Assembly (NCBI GenBank): GCA_045590155.1
Contig: JAZNQL010000003.1
Coordinates: 1 to 22,547, forward strand
Direction of reading: 5' to 3'
Length of the DNA stretch: 22,547 nt
DNA from: JAZNQL01 sp045590155
GTDB taxonomy: Bacteria > Bacillota > Clostridia > UMGS1883 > UMGS1540
Shown in pieces: positions 7,516 through 14,780 of this stretch. A model generated the notes under the pieces. It was not told where the DNA came from. It did no database searches and worked only from the letters and a program-made list of their open reading frames with translations. Each line of letters starts with the position of its first letter. Position 1 is the first letter of the stretch. The translations under genes and the position numbers were made by a program.

Positions 7516-10251
7516 TTAGCTGTCTATACCGCAGCACTTCTTATATTTTTTGCCGCTTCCACAGGGACAAAGATCGTTTCTTCCAACCTTTTTATCTTTT
7601 TTAACTGTTGTATCGGCATTTGTACCGCCTGCCGAAGCCTGTGCTTCTTTGGCAACCTGCTGACGCTGCAGGGGCTGACGGTTCAAGCTCGCGTGAAGCA
7701 GATATTTTACCGTATCCTCGCGAATACTCTGAACCATTTCTTCAAACATATCAAAGCCGACTATCTGATACTCCGTAACAGGGTTATGCTTTGCAAAGGA
7801 TAAAAGACCTATTCCCTGTCTTAACTGGTCCATATCGTCGATATGAGTCATCCACTTTGAGTCAACCGCACGCAGCAAAACCACTCTTTCAAGTTCCCTC
7901 ATATTTTCGCCGAACTCTTGTTCTTTTTCTTCATAAAGCTTATATGCAAGAGCCTTAAAAAGTTCAGCAAGCTTTTCTTTTGTAAGCTTTTCTCTGTCTT
8001 CTTCAGGGATTTCAATTGGTGCAAATATGCTCGATGCATATTCCGTAAGCCCTGCAAAGTTCCAGTCAGCAGGCGTTTCTGCATTTGTATAGTTTGAAAT
8101 CATACTGTCAACAACAGAATCAATCATACCTTTTATTACATCGCTTATATCCTCGCCGTTTAAAACCTTCTGTCTTTGCGAATATATTGTTTCACGCTGA
8201 GTATTCATTACATCGTCATACTGCAAAACGTGTTTTCTTATCTGGAAGTTGTTGCCTTCAACCTTTTTCTGTGCGCTTTCTATTGCCTTTGTAAGCATAG
8301 AATGTTCTATAACATCATCATCCGAAAGTCCCAGCGCGTTTACAACGCTTTCAATTCTTTCCGAACCGAAAAGTCGCATCAAATCATCTTCAAGCGAAAT
8401 GAAGAAGCAGGATGAACCGGGGTCCCCTTGTCTGCCGGCACGGCCGCGAAGCTGATTGTCAATACGGCGTGATTCGTGTCTTTCGGTACCTATAATGCAA
8501 AGACCGCCTAAATCTACAACCTCGGCATGCTCTTTATCTACGTCTACCTTATGCTTTTCGTAAAAAGCACGGTATGTTTCTCTTGCCTCTAAAATATCGG
8601 TGTTATCAGTCTCTGCAAAGCCGGTTGCCTCATTTATTAAAAAGTCTGAATATTTAGGTTCTCCATCTTGGTCCAAAACACGTGCCATTTCGCTTTTTGC
8701 AAGATATTCAGCATTACCGCCAAGCATAATATCAGTACCTCTTCCCGCCATATTAGTAGCAATGGTAACGGCACCTTTTTTACCTGCCTGAGCTATTATC
8801 TGTGCTTCTCTCTGGTGGTGTTTTGCGTTTAAAACCTCGTGCTTTACTCCTCGTTTTTTAAGGATATTGCTTAACTTTTCGGATTTTTCTATTGTTATTG
8901 TACCAACCAAAACAGGCTGACCTGTTTTGTGTTTTTCTTCGATCATATTTGCAACTGCGTTGAATTTTGCCTGCTCGGTTTTATATACCTTATCCGATTC
9001 GTCAAAACGTGCAAGCGGTCTGTTAGTAGGAATTTCAATAACATCAAGACCGTAAATTCCTCGGAATTCATCTTCCTCTGTTTTTGCGGTACCTGTCATA
9101 CCAGAAAGCTTTGCATACATTCTGAAATAGTTTTGGAATGTGATTGTTGCCAAAGTTTTATTTTCGTTTTCGATTTTAACTTTTTCTTTAGCTTCAATAG
9201 CCTGATGCAAACCATCGCTGTAACGTCTGCCCTGCATTATACGACCTGTAAACTCGTCTACTATTAAAACCTGACCATCTTTTACAACATACTGCTGGTC
9301 TCTGTTCATTGTGCCGTATGCCTTTAAAGCCTGATTTACATGGTGCGAAATTTCGCTGTTTTCGGAATCAGAAAGATTTTCTATCCCAAAAAATTCTTCG
9401 GCTTTTTTTATGCCCTTTGCAGTCAGGGTTACCGAACGTGCTTTTTCATCGACAATATAATCTCCGTCATAATCGTCATGAAGCTCTTTGTCTGAAAGCT
9501 CGGTAATTTTTATACCATGCATATTTTTTACAAGACTATCGGCCTGTTCATAAAGTTTATTTGACTTATCCCCCATGCCGCTTATAATAAGGGGAGTTCT
9601 TGCTTCGTCTATCAAAATGGAGTCAACTTCGTCGACTATTGCAAAGTTATGCCCTCTTTGCACCATATTTTCTTTATAAATAACCATGTTGTCGCGAAGG
9701 TAATCAAACCCCATCTCGTTGTTTGTGCCATAGGTTATATCTGCCGAATATGCTTCTTTTCTTTCTTCCGGAGTTAGGCCATGAACTACAAGACCTACCG
9801 AAAGACCTAAAAAGCGGTAAAGCTTGCCCATCCATTCACTGTCACGCTTTGCAAGATAATCGTTTACAGTTACAATATGCACACCCTTGCCGGATAAAGC
9901 ATTTAAGTATGCAGGCAGTGTTGCAACCAGTGTTTTTCCTTCGCCTGTTCTCATTTCCGATATTCTGCCCTGATGCAAAACTATACCGCCCATAAGCTGT
10001 ACCTTAAAGTGACGCATACCAAGCACTCGGTCGGATGCTTCTCTTACAACAGCAAAAGCCTCGGGCAAAATATCGTCAAGAGTTTCGCCCTTTGCAAGTC
10101 TTTCTTTAAATTCTGCTGTTTTTCCGGCAAGCTCTGTATCTGATAATTTACCAAAGCTTTCTGCATAGTTTTCTATTTTATCAACAAGCGGTAATATTCT
10201 TTTTATTTCTCGTTCGCTGTATGTTCCAAAAACCTTTTCAAAAAGTCCCAT
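7516..10251 (-). CDS. secA: Protein translocase ATPase SecA
   Basis: A 911-residue motor that pushes preproteins through SecYEG at the membrane. The order is nucleotide-binding domain 1 with MRTGEGKTL (Walker A, 100-108) and DEVDSILIDEARTP (Walker B, 207-220), the preprotein cross-linking domain, nucleotide-binding domain 2 with GTITIEKSE and TNMAGRGTDI, the helical scaffold and wing domains, and a C-terminal zinc SEC-C motif CPCGSGKKYKKCC (895-907) that binds SecB or ribosomes. Length is full. The start has AAGGAG 6 nt upstream. It is the first gene behind its own promoter and heads the run through prfB to the topoisomerase gene. Confidence 0.98.
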   Translation of the reverse strand: MGLFEKVFGTYSEREIKRILPLVDKIENYAESFGKLSDTELAGKTAEFKERLAKGETLDDILPEAFAVVREASDRVLGMRHFKVQLMGGIVLHQGRISEMRTGEGKTLVATLPAYLNALSGKGVHIVTVNDYLAKRDSEWMGKLYRFLGLSVGLVVHGLTPEERKEAYSADITYGTNNEMGFDYLRDNMVIYKENMVQRGHNFAIVDEVDSILIDEARTPLIISGMGDKSNKLYEQADSLVKNMHGIKITELSDKELHDDYDGDYIVDEKARSVTLTAKGIKKAEEFFGIENLSDSENSEISHHVNQALKAYGTMNRDQQYVVKDGQVLIVDEFTGRIMQGRRYSDGLHQAIEAKEKVKIENENKTLATITFQNYFRMYAKLSGMTGTAKTEEDEFRGIYGLDVIEIPTNRPLARFDESDKVYKTEQAKFNAVANMIEEKHKTGQPVLVGTITIEKSEKLSNILKKRGVKHEVLNAKHHQREAQIIAQAGKKGAVTIATNMAGRGTDIMLGGNAEYLAKSEMARVLDQDGEPKYSDFLINEATGFAETDNTDILEARETYRAFYEKHKVDVDKEHAEVVDLGGLCIIGTERHESRRIDNQLRGRAGRQGDPGSSCFFISLEDDLMRLFGSERIESVVNALGLSDDDVIEHSMLTKAIESAQKKVEGNNFQIRKHVLQYDDVMNTQRETIYSQRQKVLNGEDISDVIKGMIDSVVDSMISNYTNAETPADWNFAGLTEYASSIFAPIEIPEEDREKLTKEKLAELFKALAYKLYEEKEQEFGENMRELERVVLLRAVDSKWMTHIDDMDQLRQGIGLLSFAKHNPVTEYQIVGFDMFEEMVQSIREDTVKYLLHASLNRQPLQRQQVAKEAQASAGGTNADTTVKKDKKVGRNDLCPCGSGKKYKKCCGIDS

Positions 10252-10309
10252 TTTGTTCTCCTTATTTCCAAATTCAAAAAAATCGCAAAATACACGTATT
10301 CTATTTTAT

Positions 10310-10338
10310 ATTATACCAAAATTTACTTTTAAATACAA
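10310..10338 (-). promoter_or_regulatory. Sigma-A promoter of secA and the downstream run
   Basis: On the minus strand there is TTGTAT, a 17-bp spacer, then TATAAT preceded by TGG (extended -10). Transcription should start near 10303, giving a leader of about 52 nt before the secA ATG. A small palindrome, AATACGTGTATT at 10300-10289, sits just after the predicted start and could be an operator, but it is short and unproven. Confidence 0.8.
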
Positions 10339-10370
10339 GTATTATTTAATATAAATATCTATTTTTTAAC

Positions 10371-10406
10371 ATATAAAAAAGGGTTCAGTCCAAAGACCAA
10401 ACCCTT
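10371..10406 (-). terminator. Intrinsic terminator after the micropeptide gene
   Basis: Read on the minus strand, a 12-bp stem (AAGGGTTTGGTC / GACTGAACCCTT, two G-T wobbles) with a TTTG loop is followed directly by TTTTTT. It lies 16 bp after the stop of the 26-codon reading frame and upstream of the secA promoter, insulating secA from transcription arriving from the heat-shock side. Confidence 0.85.
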
Positions 10407-10422
10407 CTTATATAAATGATTT

Positions 10423-10503
10423 TCACATAAATGCTTTTACAACCAAAATTGCCACTAATGCAACTGCAAAAAAGCCTATTGTCAAAAATAATTCCTTCTT
10501 CAA
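10423..10503 (-). CDS. Small membrane protein, 26 residues, TTG start
   Basis: A short minus-strand reading frame: TTG start at 10503, TGA stop at 10425-10423. A perfect GGAGGT Shine-Dalgarno motif stands 7 nt before the TTG. The product begins MKKELF, continues as one hydrophobic segment from about residue 5 to 22 (LFLTIGFFAVALVAILVV) and ends KAFM, the layout of a single-pass membrane micropeptide with a charged cytoplasmic N-terminus. The gene has its own flanks: a promoter and a terminator hairpin upstream, and an intrinsic terminator right downstream. I do not recognise a family. A small membrane regulator or a type I toxin-like peptide are both possible. The ribosome binding site, composition and terminator make chance unlikely, but only conservation or ribosome profiling would prove it. 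Confidence 0.6.
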   Translation of the reverse strand: MKKELFLTIGFFAVALVAILVVKAFM

Positions 10504-10516
10504 ATTATACACCTCC

Positions 10517-10552
10517 AAAAAAATAAGTGGAGAGCTAAAAATAGCTCTCCAC
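10517..10552 (-). terminator. Intrinsic terminator upstream of the micropeptide gene
   Basis: A perfect 11-bp inverted repeat on the minus strand, GTGGAGAGCTA / TAGCTCTCCAC with a 4-nt loop, followed by TTATTTTTTT. The T-tract ends directly at the GGAGGT ribosome binding site of the 26-residue reading frame. It can end both the heat-shock operon transcript, whose last stop is about 110 bp upstream, and any RNA from the promoter at 10625-10653. Read-through would express the micropeptide. Confidence 0.85.
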
Positions 10553-10618
10553 CCTAAAGCTTAATTTACTTGAAAACGGATTTTACCGTCCAACCGGATA
10601 ATTTCTATTTAATTTCAC
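10517..10618 (-). ncRNA. Candidate small RNA or regulatory leader of about 100 nt
   Basis: The predicted transcript starts near 10618, 7 nt after a strong -10, and ends in the T-tract at 10517. It contains a possible small stem (GGACGG / CCGTTT around a TAAAAT loop, 10591-10576 approximately), a single-stranded AU-rich linker, and the 11-bp terminator hairpin. I see no match to a riboswitch class that I know, and no clear antiterminator partner for the terminator arms. It may be an independent small RNA, or an attenuator that sets read-through into the micropeptide gene. The boundaries are predictions. Confidence 0.45.
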
Positions 10619-10624
10619 GAAAAT

Positions 10625-10653
10625 ATTTTACAATAATTTTTCGTATAAGTCAA
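10625..10653 (-). promoter_or_regulatory. Sigma-A promoter for the small RNA/micropeptide unit
   Basis: On the minus strand there is TTGACT (10653-10648), a 17-bp spacer and TAAAAT (10630-10625). The -35 begins 5 bp after the stop codon of the CBM9-like gene, and there is no long reading frame before the next hairpin, so the promoter serves the 100-nt RNA and, by read-through, the micropeptide. Confidence 0.7.
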
Positions 10654-10658
10654 CACTT

Positions 10659-11255
10659 TTATTCAATATTAAATTTTCCAAAGCTTTTTTTCCAATGGAA
10701 TTCAGGTGTAGGATAGTCAATGGGGTTCCACATGCCATAGTGTTCTTTTACCATGCATATCTTATACATATTTGCATAAAATCCATCTTTAATATCAAAT
10801 TCTCCATACACTTTCTTTAAAAACGAAATAGGGATTTTGTATTCCAAGGTCCATTTATCGCCTTTATAATCTTTTACATCTTTTACCGAGGTTTTTATAT
10901 CAAAAATTTCTTCCGGATCATCAAGAGGTGTAATATCTGGTCTGCCGGTTGCTGTTCCAAGAAATAAAGTACCTATAACATTTATTTCTATATTTATGTA
11001 ATTAGGTTTTGATACCGGAGCAATAAAAAGTTCCATACAGCTATCTTCCGAAACTTCTCCGTTACGCTCTTTGCATTCGGCAAAAACCTCATCATCATAG
11101 CTTTCCATTTTTACATAAATATTTTCATCATCATATAAAAGCCAGGCATAAGTTGTAGGTGTATAATCGGTTACCCACTGAAAATTATCTAACTCTGCCC
11201 TTTCGGCAGCATCCCACATTTTATCGGTTTTGCGTTTTATAAGATATTCTCTCAT
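10659..11255 (-). CDS. CBM9-like carbohydrate-binding domain protein
   Basis: A 198-residue protein consisting almost wholly of a carbohydrate-binding family 9-like beta-sandwich (CBM9_2/DOMON-like). Recognisable pieces are WLLYDDENIYVKME near residues 38-51, the SCMELFIAP segment with its conserved acidic residue, WTLEYKIPISFLKKVYG and the C-terminal WNPIDYPTPEFHWKKSFGKF, which matches the WNP...PxPDFHxPxxFG end of this group. There is no signal peptide and no attached enzyme, so it is probably cytoplasmic and its ligand is unknown. The start is the ATG at 11255, because AAGGAGAG lies 7 nt before it; a TTG at 11273 would place that motif inside the coding region. It follows dnaJ by 14 bp, so it is probably the last gene of the CIRCE-controlled operon. 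Confidence 0.8.
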   Translation of the reverse strand: MREYLIKRKTDKMWDAAERAELDNFQWVTDYTPTTYAWLLYDDENIYVKMESYDDEVFAECKERNGEVSEDSCMELFIAPVSKPNYINIEINVIGTLFLGTATGRPDITPLDDPEEIFDIKTSVKDVKDYKGDKWTLEYKIPISFLKKVYGEFDIKDGFYANMYKICMVKEHYGMWNPIDYPTPEFHWKKSFGKFNIE

Positions 11256-11269
11256 AAAAATACTCTCCT

Positions 11270-12379
11270 TCAACTTAATTTGCTTTTTATTTTATCATAA
11301 AAGCTCTTTTTTGTCTTGTAATTTTTACTGCCTGTTGCTTCGGCAAAGCTTTCTAAAATCTTCTTCTGTTCCGAAGTTAAATTTTTCGGAACTTCAACAT
11401 CAATATAAACAAGCTGGTCGCCTCTGCCGCGCATGCCAATATGATTTACCCCCTTGTCCCGCAGTCGGAAAATCGTACCATTCTGTGTTCCCTCAGGAAT
11501 ATCATATTTTACCTTGCCGTCTAAAGTAGGCACTTCAACTTCTGCACCCAGCGCCGCCTCGGTAAACGTAACAGGTACACGGCAAATAACATCGTCCCCT
11601 CTTCTTTCAAAAAACGGATCGGGTTTTACATGCACCTCTATTATTATATCCCCTGCAGGGCCGCCGTGTCTGCCGTGGTTTCCTTCTCCTCTTACAGATA
11701 CTGCCTGACCGTCCTTTATTCCACCGGGGATATTGACGTCGATTTTCTTTTTCCTTCTTACAAGGCCGTGACCGCCACACTTTTCACACGGATTTTTAAT
11801 TATCTTTCCTGTTCCGCGACAGGTATCACAGGTTCTTGCAGTAGTCATAAAACCCATGCTCATTCTGACCTGACCTGTTCCGTGACAAGTGGGACAAGTT
11901 TCAGGAGATGTGCCTTTTTTTGCACCGCTTCCTGAACATTCTGCGCAAGTTTCAAGAGCTATTGTATCAATGGTTTTTTTTACCCCAAAAGCCGCCTCTT
12001 TAAACGTAACTTGTATAGATTCGTATAAATCCTCCCCACGAGAAGCACGGTTTGCCCTTGATCTCCCTCCTCCGAAAATATCGCCGAAAATATCGCCAAG
12101 GTCAAAATCAAAGCCTCCGAATCCTCCGCCATATCCAGCTCCGCCGCTGGCAGAAGGGTCTACGCCCGCATGACCGAACTGGTCATAGCGGGCACGTTTA
12201 TCAGGATCGCTTAAAACTTCGTACGCTTCGTTTACTTCTTTAAACTTTGCATCTGCATCTGTTTCTTTATTTACGTCGGGATGATACTTTTTTGCCATCT
12301 GACGAAATGCTTTTTTAAGCTCCGCATCGCTTGCGCCCTTGCTTACACCAAGCACTTCGTAATAATCTCTTTTAGACAT
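11270..12379 (-). CDS. dnaJ: Chaperone DnaJ (Hsp40)
   Basis: A 369-residue class A J-protein that delivers substrates to DnaK and stimulates its ATPase. The J domain occupies 1-70 with HPD at 33-35, followed by a Gly/Phe region (about 73-104), four zinc-finger repeats (CAECSGSG 145-152, CPTCHGTG 162-169, CDTCRGTG 184-191, CEKCGGHG 198-205) and the C-terminal substrate-binding sandwiches. It lies 5 bp after dnaK. The nearest Shine-Dalgarno motif, GAGGAG at 12399-12394, lies inside the last dnaK codons and is 14 nt from the ATG, longer than the usual 5-9 nt, so expression may lean on translational coupling. Confidence 0.98.
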   Translation of the reverse strand: MSKRDYYEVLGVSKGASDAELKKAFRQMAKKYHPDVNKETDADAKFKEVNEAYEVLSDPDKRARYDQFGHAGVDPSASGGAGYGGGFGGFDFDLGDIFGDIFGGGRSRANRASRGEDLYESIQVTFKEAAFGVKKTIDTIALETCAECSGSGAKKGTSPETCPTCHGTGQVRMSMGFMTTARTCDTCRGTGKIIKNPCEKCGGHGLVRRKKKIDVNIPGGIKDGQAVSVRGEGNHGRHGGPAGDIIIEVHVKPDPFFERRGDDVICRVPVTFTEAALGAEVEVPTLDGKVKYDIPEGTQNGTIFRLRDKGVNHIGMRGRGDQLVYIDVEVPKNLTSEQKKILESFAEATGSKNYKTKKSFYDKIKSKLS

Positions 12380-12384
12380 TTAAA

Positions 12385-14217
12385 TTACTTATTCTCCTCA
12401 TCATCAACAACTTTATAGTCTGCATCATAAACGGTTTCGCCGTTTGCGCCCTGTGCACCTGCATCAGCGCCCTGTGCACCGGGATTTGCATTCTGGTAAA
12501 GCTTTGCTGAAATTTCGTAGAATTTCTGGCTCAATGCTTCGCTTGCTTCCTTAATTCTAGCAGTGTCTGTACCCTTTAATGCTTCTTTTAAGCTGTCAAG
12601 TAAAGGTGTTACTGCATTTTTATCTTCTTCACTTATCTTGCCTTCAAGTTCTTTCAAGGTCTTTTCTGTTTGGTAAACAAGCTGGTCAGCATTGTTTCTT
12701 ACGTCAACCGCTTCTTTTTTCTGCTTATCTTCAGCAGCATGCTGTTCTGCTTCTTTAACTGCCTTTTCAATATCTTCGTCAGAAAGGTTGCCTGATGCTG
12801 TAATAGTAATATTCTGTTCGTTACCTGTACCCATATCCTTTGCCGAAACGTGAACAATTCCATCTCTGTCAATATCAAAGGTAACTTCAATCTGGGGTAC
12901 TCCGCGGGGAGCTGAAGGAATTCCGCTTAATGTAAATCTGCCTAAAGTTTTATTGTAGGCCGCCATTTCTCTTTCTCCCTGTAGTACATGTACCTCAACA
13001 CTTGTCTGTCCGTCTGCTGCGGTCGAGAAAATCTGACTCTTCTTTACAGGGATTGTGGTATTTCTGTCAATAAGACGTGTAAATACACCGCCCATAGTTT
13101 CAATACCGAGCGAAAGAGGAGTTACATCTAAAAGTACTAAATCTTCTACTTCGCCTGAAAGTACGCCTGCCTGAATTGCAGCACCTATTGCAACACATTC
13201 GTCAGGATTTATTCCCTTGTGAGGTTCTTTTCCTATAAAGTTCTTCACTGCATCATACACAGCAGGAATACGGCTTGAACCGCCTACCATCAGTATTTTG
13301 TCGATTTCATTAACTGATATTCCTGCATCTTTTATTGCATTTCTTACAGGTTCCATTGTCTTTTCAACAAGGTCTGCTGTAAGCTCATTAAACTTTGCAC
13401 GTGTTAAAGTCATATCAAGGTGTTTAGGACCTGTTGCATCTGCCGTAATAAAGGGAAGATTGATGTTTGAGGTTGTAACACCAGAAAGCTCAATTTTAGC
13501 TTTTTCCGCAGCTTCTTTAAGTCTCTGCATAGCCATTTTGTCGCTCGAAAGGTCTATCCCTGATTCCTTCTGATATTCGCTGCAAATATATTTAATAATT
13601 CTTTCGTCAAAATCGTCACCGCCAAGACGGTTGTTACCGCTTGTTGCCAAAACTTCGAATACACCGTCGCCGATTTCAAGAAGCGAAACGTCAAAAGTAC
13701 CGCCGCCAAGGTCATATACCATTATTTTCTGGTCAGTATCCTTATCCATACCATACGCTAATGCTGCAGCTGTTGGTTCATTTACTATTCTTCTAACTTC
13801 AAGACCTGCTATTTTACCTGCATCCTTTGTAGCCTGTCGCTGTGCATCAGAAAAATATGCAGGAACAGTAATAACTGCCTGTGTTACAGTTTCGCCAAGA
13901 TAGCTTTCTGCGTCGGATTTAAGCTTTTGTAAAATCATTGCAGAAATTTCCTGGGGAGTGTAATTTTTGTCATCAATGGCAACACGTCTGTCGCCGCCCA
14001 TATCTCTTTTTATTGAAATAACTGTTCTGTCAGGATTTGTTATTGCCTGTCTTTTTGCTACCTGACCTACAAGTCTTTCCCCTGTTTTTGTAAAAGCTAC
14101 AACCGAAGGGGTTGTTCTTGCGCCTTCTGCATTTGCAATTACAACAGGCTCGCCGCCTTCCATAACTGCTACACAAGAGTTTGTTGTACCTAAGTCAATT
14201 CCTATAATTTTGCTCAT
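12385..14217 (-). CDS. dnaK: Chaperone DnaK (Hsp70)
   Basis: A 610-residue Hsp70 that binds and releases unfolded segments in an ATP cycle with DnaJ and GrpE. The nucleotide-binding domain shows GIDLGTTNS (6-14), DLGGGTFDVSLL (169-180) and VGGSSRIPAV (311-320); the linker before the substrate-binding domain is DLVLLDVTPLSLGIETMGG (359-377). Relative to E. coli DnaK it lacks the roughly 24-residue insertion near residue 80, the typical Gram-positive form. The C-terminus ends acidic (VDDEENK). AAGGAAG precedes the ATG with slightly long spacing. Control is by CIRCE/HrcA at the operon promoter. Confidence 0.98.
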   Translation of the reverse strand: MSKIIGIDLGTTNSCVAVMEGGEPVVIANAEGARTTPSVVAFTKTGERLVGQVAKRQAITNPDRTVISIKRDMGGDRRVAIDDKNYTPQEISAMILQKLKSDAESYLGETVTQAVITVPAYFSDAQRQATKDAGKIAGLEVRRIVNEPTAAALAYGMDKDTDQKIMVYDLGGGTFDVSLLEIGDGVFEVLATSGNNRLGGDDFDERIIKYICSEYQKESGIDLSSDKMAMQRLKEAAEKAKIELSGVTTSNINLPFITADATGPKHLDMTLTRAKFNELTADLVEKTMEPVRNAIKDAGISVNEIDKILMVGGSSRIPAVYDAVKNFIGKEPHKGINPDECVAIGAAIQAGVLSGEVEDLVLLDVTPLSLGIETMGGVFTRLIDRNTTIPVKKSQIFSTAADGQTSVEVHVLQGEREMAAYNKTLGRFTLSGIPSAPRGVPQIEVTFDIDRDGIVHVSAKDMGTGNEQNITITASGNLSDEDIEKAVKEAEQHAAEDKQKKEAVDVRNNADQLVYQTEKTLKELEGKISEEDKNAVTPLLDSLKEALKGTDTARIKEASEALSQKFYEISAKLYQNANPGAQGADAGAQGANGETVYDADYKVVDDEENK

Positions 14218-14250
14218 TTTATATTACTTCCTTTCTTTAATAAACACCTT

Positions 14251-14769
14251 TTAGTTTGCTACCTTTACCATGCTGTGGCGGATAATTTTGCCGTCGCAAA
14301 TTCGGTAGCCCTTTTGAAATTCTTCAACAATTGTGTTTGTGTCGCAGCTTTCGTCTTCTATATGCATAACCGCATTATGAAGCTGGGGATCAAATTCCTC
14401 GCCAACTGCAGGTATTTCTTCTACTTTAAGGCTTTTTAAAATGTCGCCAAACTGCTTTATCATAAGCTCTATACCCTTTTTCAAGCTTTCAATATCTCCC
14501 GATGCCTCTGCCGCCAGAACGCATCTTTCCATATTATCTGCCAAGGGCAAAAAGGCTGCAACACAATCCGCCTTTCCGTCAAGATACATTGTATCCTTCT
14601 CTTTTTGCGTCCTTTTTCTGTAATTATCAAATTCCGCTACTGCTCTTAAATATTTGTCATAGTAATCAGTTTTTTCAGGCTCGGGAGCATCTGCTGTCTC
14701 TTCCTGTATAGCCTCTTTTGCTGTTTCTTCTATAACTTCTGTATCCTTTTCGTCTTTATTTTTACTCAT
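14251..14769 (-). CDS. grpE: Nucleotide exchange factor GrpE
   Basis: A 172-residue co-chaperone that exchanges ADP for ATP on DnaK. It has a disordered acidic N-terminus (about 1-34, many Glu), a long helical dimerisation region around YLRAVAEFDNYRKRTQKE (41-58) and the C-terminal beta domain ending YRICDGKIIRHSMVKVAN, which carries the family signature for DnaK contact. AAGGAGG precedes the ATG with normal spacing, 11 bp after hrcA. Member of the heat-shock operon. Confidence 0.97.
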   Translation of the reverse strand: MSKNKDEKDTEVIEETAKEAIQEETADAPEPEKTDYYDKYLRAVAEFDNYRKRTQKEKDTMYLDGKADCVAAFLPLADNMERCVLAAEASGDIESLKKGIELMIKQFGDILKSLKVEEIPAVGEEFDPQLHNAVMHIEDESCDTNTIVEEFQKGYRICDGKIIRHSMVKVAN

Positions 14770-14780
14770 GTTTTCCTCCT

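Noticed and set aside
7900..8084. Minus-strand frame in a second frame within secA, and a similar one within dnaK at 12699-12890.
   Set aside because: Lysine-rich out-of-frame readings of conserved genes, with no sign of independent expression.
10553..10620. Known riboswitch (preQ1, fluoride, guanidine or THF type) in the leader before the micropeptide.
   Set aside because: None of the conserved core sequences of these classes is visible; left as an unclassified RNA.
11256..11273. TTG start for the CBM9-like gene at 11273.
   Set aside because: The AAGGAG motif would then be in codons 2-3; it fits the ATG at 11255 instead.
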